DNA of 64,000 nt from an uncultured Nitrospirota bacterium (GTDB lineage: Bacteria > Nitrospirota > Nitrospiria > Nitrospirales > UBA8639): assembly GCA_937139405.1 (NCBI GenBank), contig CAKZPV010000032.1:186001-250000 (forward strand), given 5' to 3'. The notes beneath the pieces were generated by a model. It was given only the letters and a program-made list of their open reading frames with translations. It had not been told where the DNA came from and searched no databases. Numbering within the stretch: position 1 is the stretch's first letter; every line of letters starts with the position of its first letter. A program made the position numbers and the translations under genes. This document shows positions 44,548 through 54,601 of this stretch, piece after piece.

Positions 44548-45123
44548 ATGTCTAAAGACGCCCTGCTTCAAGCCTTTCATGATCTTGAAGCCTTCAAATG
44601 GAATGCCCAAGAGGGTTTTCGCTTAGCTTCAGGAAAAACTAGCCCCTATTATGTGGACTGCCGTATTGTATTGGCTCATCCTTACTCCCGTCACCTGGTA
44701 GCACAATTAGCCTTTGATCTACTTAAACCACAAGATTTCAATTTAATTGGCGGGTTAGAAATTGGTGCAATCCCCCTTGCCACGAGTATTTCGGATTTCG
44801 CGTTTACTTCAGGCGTTAAAAAAGAATGGCGTACGTTCGTCGTGCGCAAACAGGCCAAAGACCATGGCTTAGGCAAGTTGATAGAAGGCACATTTGATCA
44901 GGGAGAAAAGGCGGTCGTGGTAGACGATGTCCTCACAACAGGAGGTTCACTCCTGAAAGCGACCGATGCGGCCCGCAATCAGGGCTTAGAGGTCCATCAC
45001 GCCTTTGTCATTGTTGATCGATCTGAATCCGATCGGCAGGACCACCTCACAGAACACGGCCTCACACTTTCCTCTCTTCTATCCCTCGATGATTTAAAAA
45101 GAACCGTTCCGTCCTCCCAGTAA
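44548..45123 (+). CDS. pyrE: orotate phosphoribosyltransferase
   Basis: A 191-residue enzyme of pyrimidine synthesis that joins orotate to PRPP to give OMP. The PRPP-binding loop VVVDDVLTTGG lies at about 123-133, with LASGKTSPYYVDCR near the N-terminus and the flexible catalytic loop VVRKQAKDHGLG (Lys101, Lys104, His106) in between. Length is normal. Other pyr genes are not adjacent. Confidence 0.93.
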   Translation: MSKDALLQAFHDLEAFKWNAQEGFRLASGKTSPYYVDCRIVLAHPYSRHLVAQLAFDLLKPQDFNLIGGLEIGAIPLATSISDFAFTSGVKKEWRTFVVRKQAKDHGLGKLIEGTFDQGEKAVVVDDVLTTGGSLLKATDAARNQGLEVHHAFVIVDRSESDRQDHLTEHGLTLSSLLSLDDLKRTVPSSQ

Positions 45124-45274
45124 GCATATTAGAAACCAACCGCTGATATGTTCTCCACCACCATATCCTTGACCCTGCGTTAAAGCCAGGCATACAATTT
45201 TGATAGTAAGAATAATCCGTTTCTACTCCTTCAGACACAGGTAAAGTCTGTTCACTTTTATCGAGGAGCTTACA

Positions 45275-45694
45275 ATGAAGCGAATATCCCTTTCAGGCTT
45301 TCTTATTCTACTTTTCTTCCTAGCTTGGGCACCCAATCACACACAAGCCGAGCCCTATCTCCTAACGGTCCAGCAGCTGAAAGCCAGCATGGACAAAGCC
45401 CATCAACCTAGCCAAAAAGGATTTATATTGATTGACGTTCGCTCACCTGAAGAACATCAAGGGGGATTTATTCCCGGAACAGATTTCAATATTGATTTCC
45501 GAGAAATTCAGAATCGGCATCAAGAATTACGCGCGGAGTTAGACAATCACGTCGTGGTGTATTGCCAATCAGGCCATCGAAGCAACATCGCAGCCGAAAC
45601 GCTTATGAGTTTAGGATATAAAAATGTCTACAACGTGGAAGGGAGTATGAATGCATGGGAAGAAGCCAGATTCCCTATAGAAAATCCTCGATAA
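45275..45694 (+). CDS. secreted rhodanese-like protein
   Basis: A 139-residue protein with a signal peptide (MKRISLSGFLILLFFLAW, cut near TQAEP), so it is periplasmic. The rhodanese domain covers residues 30-135: LIDVRSPEEHQGGFIPG and the active loop YCQSGHRS with Cys97 as the persulphide-carrying residue, followed by NVEGSMNAWEEA. Single-domain periplasmic rhodaneses move sulphane sulphur; the partner is unknown. CGAGGAG precedes the ATG. Confidence 0.9.
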   Translation: MKRISLSGFLILLFFLAWAPNHTQAEPYLLTVQQLKASMDKAHQPSQKGFILIDVRSPEEHQGGFIPGTDFNIDFREIQNRHQELRAELDNHVVVYCQSGHRSNIAAETLMSLGYKNVYNVEGSMNAWEEARFPIENPR

Positions 45695-45707
45695 ACACAT
45701 TCATGAA

Positions 45708-46601
45708 TCATTTTCTTAGGGGCTCTTTCGTTTCTTGGACGGTCGAATAAATCTCATCAAATTGGTGATGCATCTCTCGAAACACTTCTAATAAATTCGG
45801 ATCAAAGTGCGACGGCTTAGTCCGCTCATTCCCGTTCAGCATGATGTCTATCGTTTTGACGTGCGAAAACGCTAGCTTGTAGGGTCGGCGGCTGCGTAAA
45901 GCATCATAGAGATCACACAGCATGACAATCCGCCCGGTGACGGGAATCTGTTTCCCCTTCAATCCACATGGATAACCACTTCCATCCCATCGCTCATGAT
46001 GTGTCAGCGCCACTTCTTTTGCCATCTCGAGTAACGGAGAAGCCGATCCGCTCAACAGGCTTGCGCCTAAGAGCGGGTGCTGCTTAATCGACTCCCATTC
46101 CTCATCGGTCAGCGGCCCCTGCTTTCCCAATACGGCATCGGGCACACCGATCTTTCCCACGTCGTGCATTGGCGCAATGGCAAATAATCCTTGCGCCCGA
46201 GCAGGCTCCCAACCAATATTCACGGCCATCGATTTCGCATAATGACTCAAGCGTTCAATATGGGCACCAGTTTCTTCATCTTTATACCGTGACGCCCTAG
46301 CTAACCGGAGCATCGTATCCGTGTAGGACTGTTCCAACTCCGTGTTTTTGTGTTGCTCTGCATCCAGAGCAAGTTTCAGATCTTTGGCATACGTCAGTAA
46401 TTGAGCGTGAGCCTGCTTCAGCTGGTGAGTTTTCTTCTCTTCTTTTTCCAACATCTGCTTCAGGTCTTTGGCATAAACCAACAATTGGGAACGAGCCGCC
46501 TGCAACTGCCTCTGAGCAGCATCTGGTTGGGGAAGAAAGTCGCTTTTCTTCTGTGAGGAGCCAGCCCTTTTTCTCGTTGATTTATGAAGCTTGAAATTCA
46601 T
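45708..46601 (-). CDS. HD-GYP c-di-GMP phosphodiesterase
   Basis: A 297-residue protein. Residues 30-95 form a coiled coil containing two copies of a segment, QLLVYAKDLKQML and QLLTYAKDLKLAL. The HD-GYP domain (about 100-290) has the family helix SRYKDEETGAHIERLSHYA, the HD pair at 146-147 (APMHDVGKIGVPD), HHE at 201-203 and GSGYP at 207-211. These metal ligands fit hydrolysis of c-di-GMP to pGpG or GMP. Its start overlaps the stop of the receiver gene by four bases, so the receiver probably controls it. Confidence 0.92.
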   Translation of the reverse strand: MNFKLHKSTRKRAGSSQKKSDFLPQPDAAQRQLQAARSQLLVYAKDLKQMLEKEEKKTHQLKQAHAQLLTYAKDLKLALDAEQHKNTELEQSYTDTMLRLARASRYKDEETGAHIERLSHYAKSMAVNIGWEPARAQGLFAIAPMHDVGKIGVPDAVLGKQGPLTDEEWESIKQHPLLGASLLSGSASPLLEMAKEVALTHHERWDGSGYPCGLKGKQIPVTGRIVMLCDLYDALRSRRPYKLAFSHVKTIDIMLNGNERTKPSHFDPNLLEVFREMHHQFDEIYSTVQETKEPLRK

Positions 46602-46975
46602 CGCTCCAAAACCTCTCTGGCTTTTTTGATGAGCTCAAGAGGACTAAAAGGTTTGATTAAATATCCGGCAAGTGCAAGTGAGGCCATCTGGTCCTGAGCG
46701 TCCAGACCATCTCTGGCCGTCAACATCACAATTGGCATTTTTTCCGTTCGGGGATTTTGGCGTAGTTGAGTCACCACCTCACACCCATTGAGGCCTGGCA
46801 TCATCCAATCAATTATGAGTAAATCCGGACTACATTGATTCACAACATCTAATGCCTGAGACCCGTCCACTGCGGTAAGAATTCGATAGGTAGGATTTTC
46901 GAGCGTGACCTGTACCAATAACCTGAGATCTTCATCATCATCTGCAATCAAAATCGTTTTAACTGAAGAACTCAT
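46598..46975 (-). CDS. response regulator controlling the HD-GYP protein
   Basis: A 125-residue receiver with ILIADDDEDLRLL, phospho-acceptor Asp56 in LIIDWMMPGLNG, switch Thr in MLTARD and Lys in LIKPFSPLEL. I use the ATG at 46975; a GTG three codons earlier is possible, and neither has a strong ribosome site. Stop and start overlap with the HD-GYP gene. RpfG-type proteins fuse these two domains; here they are separate but coupled. Confidence 0.9.
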   Translation of the reverse strand: MSSSVKTILIADDDEDLRLLVQVTLENPTYRILTAVDGSQALDVVNQCSPDLLIIDWMMPGLNGCEVVTQLRQNPRTEKMPIVMLTARDGLDAQDQMASLALAGYLIKPFSPLELIKKAREVLER

Positions 46976-47006
46976 AGAGATCACATACTGGCTAAGCCAG
47001 TCTCAT

Positions 47007-47906
47007 TCAGAGAAGGTCTAGTTCATTCTCAATATTTTCATCCTCCTTGATGAGATCAGTAATCTGACCGGCCATATCATTTGTTTCTTCAAATGATCCA
47101 GCCTGCCACATCCGCACATCGACTTTTCTTGCCACCGTTATAAACCCTGAGTGAGCCACCATGCGATGATCTGGACGCACACTACGCCCTTTCACATTCC
47201 ACGTCCGAAGAAGCGTCTCAAAGTTTTGGACTAACGTAAACACCTTACTCTCCTCAAGAGCCTGTACAGTCTGCATGACTTGTGGAACTGTAGGGACAAA
47301 ACTCAGATAAATGCCACCAACCCTCAAGGCTTGTGCCGCATGAGGCACGACGTGCCATGGTTCAGGAATGTCTAAAACCACACGATCAAAGGACCAGGAC
47401 GAACTCCCTTCACCTATTTCGATTCCTTCATAGGCATCACGAATCTGCAGAAAATGATTCGGCATTTTCCCCATAAATCGTTCAATATTTTTGGAGGCAG
47501 TCGCAGCAAAATCTTCACGCATTTCATAACTGACGACACATCCTCGATCACCGACCGCACGTAACAACGCCATCGTGAGTGCTCCAGACCCAACTCCAGC
47601 CTCAAAGACTCGTGCTCCCGGATACACATCTGCCCACATCGGGATAATGGCCAGATCTTTGGGATAGATAACCTGTGCGCCTCTAGGCATCTTCAATGAA
47701 TATTCAGCCAACGTGGGATGAATAGCGATCATGACTTTATTTTGAGAAAATTCTATGGTGGTGCCATCAGGTTTCCCAATAATTGAATCATGAGAAATGC
47801 GATCACCACTATGTTGAAACACCTCACCTGTTTTCAATGTGAGCGCATAATGTCGCTCTTTCTTGTCAATCAAATGAATGCGTTCGCCTGCTTGAAAGTA
47901 TTGCAT
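47007..47906 (-). CDS. trmI: tRNA (adenine-N1-)-methyltransferase TrmI
   Basis: A 299-residue class I SAM enzyme that makes m1A58 in the T-loop of tRNAs. An N-terminal beta domain (about 1-70) precedes the Rossmann part, with YPKDLAIIPMWADVYPGARVFEAGVGSGALT (SAM loop near 103-112), the Glu of VVSYEMR, and VVLDIPEPWHV, the adenine-site motif of the family. Length is close to Thermus TrmI, plus a short acidic tail. Confidence 0.92.
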   Translation of the reverse strand: MQYFQAGERIHLIDKKERHYALTLKTGEVFQHSGDRISHDSIIGKPDGTTIEFSQNKVMIAIHPTLAEYSLKMPRGAQVIYPKDLAIIPMWADVYPGARVFEAGVGSGALTMALLRAVGDRGCVVSYEMREDFAATASKNIERFMGKMPNHFLQIRDAYEGIEIGEGSSSWSFDRVVLDIPEPWHVVPHAAQALRVGGIYLSFVPTVPQVMQTVQALEESKVFTLVQNFETLLRTWNVKGRSVRPDHRMVAHSGFITVARKVDVRMWQAGSFEETNDMAGQITDLIKEDENIENELDLL

Positions 47907-48147
47907 CGCTCAGCAATCTACCATGGAAATTCGTACTCTCGATACCCTTCGAAATGAGGGAAGATTTTCCTTGAGCAAAGGCTATCAGGACTATCATTCT
48001 TTTCTTGACACCCCTTGTTAGCAGCCGTATGATTGAATCTATCGTCATCCCGTCTTATCATTGTCTACAGACCCCAACATTACCCTTAGCCCTATCACGT
48101 TCCAGGAGAGTGAACCTTTTTTCATAGATGCTCTTCGCTGATCTCTC

Positions 48148-48837
48148 ATGAAACGACTCTTTACAGTCATCGGTCTCGGACGTTTTGGGTATAGTGTCGC
48201 CCAAACGATGGTTGAAAAAGGATGTGAAGTTCTTGCAATCGACAAAGATGAGGAACGTATTCAAGCCATTAGCGATATTGCGACATTCGCCGTTCAATGT
48301 GATGCCACTGATGAACGGGCATTAAAAGCCGTCAGTGCACAAAATGTCGATGTGGCCGTTGTGAGCATCGGTGAGAACATTGAAGCGAGCATTCTCATCG
48401 TTCAGACACTCAAAGAAATGGGCGTAAAATCCATCGTGGCTAAGGCCGTGGCCACGATCCAAGGCAAGATCTTAAAAAACTTGGGAGTCGACGAAGTCAT
48501 TTATCCAGAACGAGATGCAGCCATTCGTCTCGCACACCGTCTGGTATCGCCAGGTGTGATTGAATATTTAGAACTCTCGCCAGGCTATAGCGTTGAAGAA
48601 GTGTCCGTGTCTGATACGCTTTCAGGGCTAAGTTTAGAAGAAATTAAATTACGCGGACAACATAACTTAAATATTATTGGCATCAAGCAACAAGTGAGTC
48701 GAATGGTCAAAGGCCGCATCATGACCGAAGAGACCTTTAACTTTACTCCCAAACCTGATGATGTTGTTGAAAAAGGTGATGTTCTCGTTATGATTGGGCA
48801 AGAAAAAGACTTGGACCGATTCTGCAACGATGTGTAG
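48148..48837 (+). CDS. ktrA: KtrA/TrkA-type potassium channel regulator
   Basis: A 229-residue cytosolic RCK protein. The N-terminal Rossmann domain has the dinucleotide loop IGLGRFG and the Asp of VLAIDKD; the RCK_C domain (about 140-229) has SPGYSVEEVSVSD and DVLVMIGQEKDLDRF. Such subunits form octameric rings that gate KtrB/TrkH membrane pores in response to ATP/ADP, NAD(H) or c-di-AMP. The membrane partner is not in this window. The symbol is by family. Confidence 0.9.
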   Translation: MKRLFTVIGLGRFGYSVAQTMVEKGCEVLAIDKDEERIQAISDIATFAVQCDATDERALKAVSAQNVDVAVVSIGENIEASILIVQTLKEMGVKSIVAKAVATIQGKILKNLGVDEVIYPERDAAIRLAHRLVSPGVIEYLELSPGYSVEEVSVSDTLSGLSLEEIKLRGQHNLNIIGIKQQVSRMVKGRIMTEETFNFTPKPDDVVEKGDVLVMIGQEKDLDRFCNDV

Positions 48838-49238
48838 GAAATTTAACGCACCTGTCAAATATCTCCGCATTATCTTATCTCTTTAGATACATTATTCTCC
48901 TGAATCCGGTATTTTCCCCACATGACCCATCCAGGGATTGAATGTTTTTGCCGATCTTGTGTAGGCACTCATTCTTATCCAAGTAGTCAATAGTAAGGGG
49001 TAGTGACAATTTCCTTAATTTTTTCATAAGCTTACGGCCTAATTATTCATGATAATTGCAGAACAACTACGAACATGAGGCAATCACTATTCATAGACAA
49101 ACCCCTATCATTCAAGAGCTATATAATCGTTCGACATCTACATTGGCTTGATTTTTGCTGTAGCCAATCTTATCTAATGTTCAGTGCATGTTGAAGATGT
49201 CTAAACATTCAAGTGAAGAAATTGGTTAGGAACACATC
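48838..49238. other. upstream region of the sigma-70 gene
   Basis: About 400 bases. A plausible promoter is TTGATT (49148-49153), 17-base spacer, TATCTA (49171-49176), about 60 bases before the sigma start. The rest holds no recognisable gene or RNA. Confidence 0.35.
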
Positions 49239-50384
49239 ATGAAATTTCAAAGCGTCATGGAACACCGCAAAGAAACCGATGGGGTCGCGGTGAAAATCGC
49301 TGACCCCAAATCAACCGTCAAGCCCTACAACCCGGCCCTGGAATCATTGTATTTCAGATCCTTTGGCAGCCGTCCACTTTTGAATAAAGACTCAGAAATC
49401 ATCCTCGCCAAGGAGATTGATGAAGCCTCGCATGCCATTCGCCTCATCATTAAGCAAGGGGTACAACTCACTCATAGCCTAAAGAAATGTCCTGAAAAAG
49501 AAGAAGCCGTTGCTGTACTTAAAGAAACGTTGGAATTAAGCGGCCTTTCAGCTCCAGCCATTGAAAAACTCAAAGCGACATTGATCGTACTGGCGGAAAA
49601 CCACTCTGACCAACAAGACAAAGTGCAATCGCTTTGTCAGCGGTTACAAAAAGCCAAGTACCAATTAGAAAAAGCTAAATCTGAACTGGTTCAACGCAAC
49701 CTACGCTTGGTAGTCGACATTGCCAAGCGCTATACCGGCCATGGTCTAGCATTTCTCGATCTTGTGCAAGAAGGCAATATCGGCCTGATGAAAGCCGCCG
49801 AACGCTTTCAATATCAAAAAGGTTTTAAATTCAGCACCTACGCCACTTGGTGGATTCGACAAGGCATTACTCGAGCATTGGCCGATCAGTCTCGTACGAT
49901 CCGTGTTCCGGTACATCTCAATGAAATTTCCAATAAAATTGCGCGGACATCCAAACGGTTGACTCAACGTTTTGCGCGTCCAGCACAAGTTGAAGATATT
50001 GGGGATGCCCTCCAACTGAGTCGCGAGAAAGTTCACGAAACCATTCAAGCGTTTCAAGACCCCATCTCCTTAGAAACACCTGTCGGAGAAGGAGATACCT
50101 TTCTCACAGACTTTATCCCAGATCAAACCACCATTACACCTGATGGTCCCGTCTCACGCCAGGAAACCAATCAGCAGGTTCAACGAATTTTAGATTCGTT
50201 AACCCCGAGAGAACAAAATGTGATCCGCCTTCGATTTGGGATCGGGCAAGATGAACCTTGGACGCTTGAAGAAGTTGGTCAAAGCATGTCAGTTACTCGT
50301 GAACGTGTTCGCCAAATCGAGGCAAAAGCGCTTCAAAAATTAAAAGAGCCAGCCATGAAAGATATCCTGGCCGCCATAAAATAA
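49239..50384 (+). CDS. RNA polymerase sigma-70 family factor (RpoD-like)
   Basis: A 381-residue sigma factor without region 1.1. Region 1.2 is seen in SLYFRSFGSRPLLNKDSEIILAKEI; a helical non-conserved region (about 70-155) follows. Regions 2.1-2.4 cover NLRLVVDIAKRYTGHGLAFLDLVQEGN through FSTYATWWIRQGITRALADQSRTIRVPVH. Region 3 is TSKRLTQRFAR and region 4.2 is WTLEEVGQSMSVTRERVRQIEAKALQKL. It is short for a primary sigma and could be an RpoS- or SigA-group alternative factor; several group 1/2 sigmas are usual in such genomes. Confidence 0.92.
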   Translation: MKFQSVMEHRKETDGVAVKIADPKSTVKPYNPALESLYFRSFGSRPLLNKDSEIILAKEIDEASHAIRLIIKQGVQLTHSLKKCPEKEEAVAVLKETLELSGLSAPAIEKLKATLIVLAENHSDQQDKVQSLCQRLQKAKYQLEKAKSELVQRNLRLVVDIAKRYTGHGLAFLDLVQEGNIGLMKAAERFQYQKGFKFSTYATWWIRQGITRALADQSRTIRVPVHLNEISNKIARTSKRLTQRFARPAQVEDIGDALQLSREKVHETIQAFQDPISLETPVGEGDTFLTDFIPDQTTITPDGPVSRQETNQQVQRILDSLTPREQNVIRLRFGIGQDEPWTLEEVGQSMSVTRERVRQIEAKALQKLKEPAMKDILAAIK

Positions 50385-50557
50385 TTTTTTTGCGCGCTCA
50401 GTGCTCCAGGACCTCACTCGAGCCCTTCGCTACAGGCCATTCACCAAAAAGGATGGACATCCCTCCCCAAAATACTTGTCAACTAGGGCTCCTTCTCTTT
50501 AGCATAGGGAACAGTATTTCCAAGCAACTGAAAACCAAGTATGAGGAATAATTATAC

Positions 50558-50905
50558 GTGTCCACCGACAGCATAGAAACAATTCGCGAAGAATATCGAC
50601 TTTACCTACAAACGTTTTATACTCAGCTGAACCTCGCTCCACCATACCACAGCATTGAAAAAGCGGTACAACATTTATCTAATACCCTTCGAACAAAGTC
50701 CGCTCCATTCCTCCAAACCTTACTCGAAGACCCTGAAAAAAAGTGGTCGTTATATGAAAAAATTTTTGAGGCCTCTGGGCTATCTCGAAAACACCGCGGC
50801 ATCATCACCCAATTAGCGCTCACACCAACCTATGCTCCTATAACTCAGGAATCCCTTCGCTTCTTAAGAATTTTTACGGATAGACCGTCTTCCAATGCTT
50901 GCTAA
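50558..50905 (+). CDS. small helical protein of unknown function
   Basis: A 115-residue protein with a GTG start after ATGAGGAATA. It is predicted all-helical, with phrases TIREEYRLYLQTFYTQL and LQTLLEDPEKKWSLYEKIFEASGLSRKHRGIIT. No known family was recognised. It lies alone between the sigma factor and lpxC on the same strand. Confidence 0.6.
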   Translation: MSTDSIETIREEYRLYLQTFYTQLNLAPPYHSIEKAVQHLSNTLRTKSAPFLQTLLEDPEKKWSLYEKIFEASGLSRKHRGIITQLALTPTYAPITQESLRFLRIFTDRPSSNAC

Positions 50906-51109
50906 GAATATTTTCGGTCCTCCACGCATCACAATGATAGAGAAGCCCTCGTAATAATATTGCGACAAAAAAATACATTTGTTGTATTCCTACAACACCT
51001 CCAATTACCTTTATTTTTTTGATTTTTAGAAAAAACCTATTATTTCTCCACGCATCTTCATAGTATAAATTTTGCATATCCATAATGAAAGGTATTCATA
51101 ATCTTTCTT

Positions 51110-52057
51110 ATGCGTCAACAACAAACTCTTTCTAAATCTGCATTTTTCTCTGGTATAGGGCTTCACTCAGGAAGCCTCACATCTATCGCCATTCATCCTG
51201 CACCACCAAATACTGGAATTATCTTCGTCAAGCAAATTGGCGATCAGATGGCATCCTGTCCGGCAACTATCCAATATTTAGCGCAAACTGATCATTGTAC
51301 GACATTGCAATCTGGTGATTTCCAGGTTCAAACAGTCGAACATATCTTGTCTGCGTTAGCCGGACTGGAAATTGATAACGCGTATGTCGAAGTACAAGGG
51401 AATGAAATTCCGGCAGCTGATGGAAGTGCCGCCCCATTTGTTGAAAATTTAGAAGATTGCGGATACACCCTACAGGAAGAACCTCGCAATTACATAAAAA
51501 TTGTTCAGCCAATTCATGTAGAGGATGGAGAAAGGTCGATTACGGTCCTTCCTGCCGCACTTCCGCGTATCAGTTATTTCATAGACTTCCCACACCCATT
51601 GATTCAACAGCAAAATTTTCAACATTCCTGTACGCCCCATGAATTTGCAAGAAATATTGCTGCGGCTCGAACGTTTGCGTTTCGGCAAGAAGTCGAATTT
51701 CTTTGGTCGCGTGGACTGGGCTTGGGCGGCTCCTTGAATAACACCGTAGTCTTTTCAGAATCAGGATTAGTCAATAAAGATGAATTACGATTCCAGAATG
51801 AATGTGTTCGTCACAAAGCGCTTGATTTCATTGGTGACCTTTCTCTCATCGGCGCTCCAATCATTGGGCATTTTGAAGCAAAGCGAGCTGGGCACCTACT
51901 TCATACCCAACTCGTGCAAGCCATTTTGGATAATCCCGATAAGTGGATTATGTTAAACGCGGGAAAAATAGAGCAATCCGAAATCCTTAATCGAACAACT
52001 TCGACTTCCAACACACCCTCTCTAACTGAACTCCAACCAGCCTTTCTTTCCGTCTAA
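51110..52057 (+). CDS. lpxC: UDP-3-O-acyl-N-acetylglucosamine deacetylase
   Basis: A 315-residue zinc deacetylase, the committed step of lipid A synthesis. The N-terminus TLSKSAFFSGIGLHSG is typical. Zinc ligands are visible as His78 (QTVEHILSAL), His235 and Asp239 in RHKALDFIGDL. The base region is AGHLLHTQL with His262/His265, and the hydrophobic-passage region matches. Its presence shows the host has a lipopolysaccharide outer membrane. Other lpx genes are not adjacent. Confidence 0.94.
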   Translation: MRQQQTLSKSAFFSGIGLHSGSLTSIAIHPAPPNTGIIFVKQIGDQMASCPATIQYLAQTDHCTTLQSGDFQVQTVEHILSALAGLEIDNAYVEVQGNEIPAADGSAAPFVENLEDCGYTLQEEPRNYIKIVQPIHVEDGERSITVLPAALPRISYFIDFPHPLIQQQNFQHSCTPHEFARNIAAARTFAFRQEVEFLWSRGLGLGGSLNNTVVFSESGLVNKDELRFQNECVRHKALDFIGDLSLIGAPIIGHFEAKRAGHLLHTQLVQAILDNPDKWIMLNAGKIEQSEILNRTTSTSNTPSLTELQPAFLSV

Positions 52058-52137
52058 CTCAGGCTTCTCATTGCTGAGTGCTGTCATTGAGGATGGCTTT
52101 CACTTAATAGATTTCTCATAATAATTGCCATAAACAA

Positions 52138-52716
52138 ATGGGCATGTTACCGTTTCGCCCACTCATGACCCTAGCAACTCTCCTCCAAAACATCCTCAGC
52201 CTTTTCCTCAAAAAATGGATATCCGTGAGTGCCCTTAGCTTCCTCCTGTTATCAGGAACGGCCATCGGTGGAACCCCAATCGAACAAGACCCCAAAGGGT
52301 TCTTTGGGCACCAATGGGGAGACTTGCTGGCGCACCAGCACAATCTGAAAGAAATTGATGCCTCCAATACTCTCCATATTTATACAATCAAACAAGGCAA
52401 TCCTCAGGTAAATGGCATTCCCATGGAGTCAGTCAAACTCTATAGCCTAGATGGGCAATATGCACGAGTCCTTTTCCGTTACAAGGGAAAGTCTACGCAC
52501 GCATCATTATTGAAATATTTGGAAAACCGCTTTGGAAGAAGCCGTCCGACACATGGAGGCATGATGAGAGGACTCAATCAACAGTATACCTGGCGTGGGC
52601 CTGACACAGAAATCACTGTGACCTACCATGGATTCCGAGAAAGAGGATTTCTTGCTGCCGAAAGCCGCGTCTTAGCCCCGAAATTTCTCGACGTCCACAG
52701 CGACGATTCCTTTTAA
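52138..52716 (+). CDS. secreted protein of unknown function
   Basis: A 192-residue protein. Residues about 10-44 include a long hydrophobic segment with the cleavage-like sequence GTAIGGTP, so export is likely. The mature part has GFFGHQWGD, SVKLYSLDGQYARVLFRYKG, LLKYLENRFGR and TWRGPDTEITVTYHGF, alternating strands and helices without catalytic residues. Two ATG codons near 52138 could start it. No family was recognised. Confidence 0.7.
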   Translation: MGMLPFRPLMTLATLLQNILSLFLKKWISVSALSFLLLSGTAIGGTPIEQDPKGFFGHQWGDLLAHQHNLKEIDASNTLHIYTIKQGNPQVNGIPMESVKLYSLDGQYARVLFRYKGKSTHASLLKYLENRFGRSRPTHGGMMRGLNQQYTWRGPDTEITVTYHGFRERGFLAAESRVLAPKFLDVHSDDSF

Positions 52717-52788
52717 TTCCCGCCAGAGCTCCTGGGACGAAACCCGGCAAGAGAGATACATTTCTATCGTAATAATCATGACTTTCTT

Positions 52789-54444
52789 TCAACTTTTACC
52801 TGTTTCTGATGCCAAGAGCTCTCGAGCTTCCAGAACTTTTTTCACCACCATCTCGACATTCTCTTTATCCACAAACGGCGACAGGATAAACGACTTTAAT
52901 GCAACAATTGGCTCTCCATAATCTGTTTTTTGATAACAATCGGTTAACGACAACATCACACCACGCCCTTCCATGCCTTCGTGGTGCAGAAAATTATAGA
53001 TTTTTCTGTTGTACTCATTATGCTGCAGGAGTATGTCGCGACATGCCGGATCCTGCATTTCTTTCTCTTTTATCTTAAAGGTATCGACACCATCAGGATA
53101 GGCACGAAATAACGTAACCGTTCCAAAATTCTCGCGATTAAGCACAGTGGTGCAGGCATGACTTTCTAAATGCTCGGTTAAGAGCTGAGCCATTTCCACA
53201 ATATGACCAATAATGACACGCAAGCCTTTCTTTCCAAAGAGCTTTAAATTGGCAATGGCTGCCAACGTGCCTGTCCCCGACCGAGAGGTTTCTAACGTAT
53301 ACATTCCTGGTCGATGCTCGCCAAATTGATAGAGATACGGCATTTGCTCTTGTGGGCGCCGAAGACGAGTGAGATCAGCTTCTTCTTTTACCAACACTAC
53401 GCTGGAAATATAGGGTGTAAATCCCGGCTTGTGAAAATCAATGCCAATAGAATCAGCGCAAGCGAGATCTTGTATATGATGGCAGACTCCCGCTAACGCG
53501 CGTAGGGTGCGAGGACGAAACCCCAGCGAATTGTCTTCAAACGAATAATCAGTGAATACCGACCATGCCCATCCAATGACTGCATCGGCATGAATATGCG
53601 GAACGTATGATAATTGAAATTCTTGGACGAGTTCATCCCTGAGCGTCGTGATCGCTCGAATATCATCAAGGCCGAAGGCATCGGTCGTCCCAAGCGTGGC
53701 AATGATACCCACAATTTTTCGACCAACCTTGAGAGCTTCGGTCACTTGCATTCGAAGCACATCAACATTCATCGCATTGTGCTCTGTGGTGGGAATCGTA
53801 ATGAGATTTTTAGCCCCCAATCCCAACCAACCAGCAATGTTGTATCGGCAGTAATGACTAGCGTCACTGGCAAACATGACCGCATCTTCACGAATGCCTT
53901 CTTCCAATGAATCTGGCAATGCCTTTTCCAAACCTATTTTCATGCCATAGAGCGTGGTGCCCGTTCCTCCAAAGGTAAACACACCACCGGCTCGCTCCGG
54001 ATCATACCCCAAAAGCGTGGCCAACATGGCTACCACTTCTACTTCAGCTAACGCGACACGATGACTATATTCATCCCATGCTAAATTGGGATTATAGAGC
54101 GAAGACAGCAGCACGCCGATCAGAGAAGAAATAGTTACCGGCGGTACAACATTTTGTTGGGTGCGTGGATGGCCCCATAAGGTTAAACCTTCACAATATT
54201 CAACGAGTTCTTCTGTCACCTCTTCCACAGTCTTGCCTTCTTCCGCTAATCGTTTCGTTTTGGCAGCACCATAATCCAACGTTTTTCGTTCACCTAAAAT
54301 TGGCCGTTCGCTTTTCAGGGTATCAACAGCATCAATAGCCCGCATCAGGCTATGAACGAAATAGGAATCATGTACACGATCAGAAACAGGCTTGGGAAAA
54401 GCAGTCCGAATGGTTTCTAAGAGTTTTCGATACGGAGCAGCCAT
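52789..54444 (-). CDS. PLP-dependent group II decarboxylase-like protein
   Basis: A 551-residue fold-type I PLP enzyme of the glutamate/aromatic amino-acid decarboxylase group. It has the phosphate-binding GGTGTTLYGMKI (about 159-170), HADAVIGW with the pyridine-nitrogen Asp287, and the Schiff-base Lys339 in GIDFHKPGF. The SRSGTGTLAAI segment in the second half is typical of amino-acid decarboxylases. The substrate cannot be inferred from the sequence. It diverges from the DUF6445 gene across 157 bases, so the two may share regulation. Confidence 0.87.
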   Translation of the reverse strand: MAAPYRKLLETIRTAFPKPVSDRVHDSYFVHSLMRAIDAVDTLKSERPILGERKTLDYGAAKTKRLAEEGKTVEEVTEELVEYCEGLTLWGHPRTQQNVVPPVTISSLIGVLLSSLYNPNLAWDEYSHRVALAEVEVVAMLATLLGYDPERAGGVFTFGGTGTTLYGMKIGLEKALPDSLEEGIREDAVMFASDASHYCRYNIAGWLGLGAKNLITIPTTEHNAMNVDVLRMQVTEALKVGRKIVGIIATLGTTDAFGLDDIRAITTLRDELVQEFQLSYVPHIHADAVIGWAWSVFTDYSFEDNSLGFRPRTLRALAGVCHHIQDLACADSIGIDFHKPGFTPYISSVVLVKEEADLTRLRRPQEQMPYLYQFGEHRPGMYTLETSRSGTGTLAAIANLKLFGKKGLRVIIGHIVEMAQLLTEHLESHACTTVLNRENFGTVTLFRAYPDGVDTFKIKEKEMQDPACRDILLQHNEYNRKIYNFLHHEGMEGRGVMLSLTDCYQKTDYGEPIVALKSFILSPFVDKENVEMVVKKVLEARELLASETGKS

Positions 54445-54601
54445 GAGATCAGTCTCCTTTCACAAGGTGACGAAATTGCGTGGGTTCATCCTTATTCACC
54501 TGTCATCAACTCATCGCACTTGACTCTCCAACTTCATCCAGCGCACCATGCTACGGATTTCTCAATTTATTTTACCGCACCAATTCGCTTAAAGGGATTC
54601 A

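Noticed and set aside
31479-52716. Homology between the two secreted proteins at 31479 and 52138
   Set aside because: They share only general layout and an early GF...G motif; residue matches are too few without a profile search.
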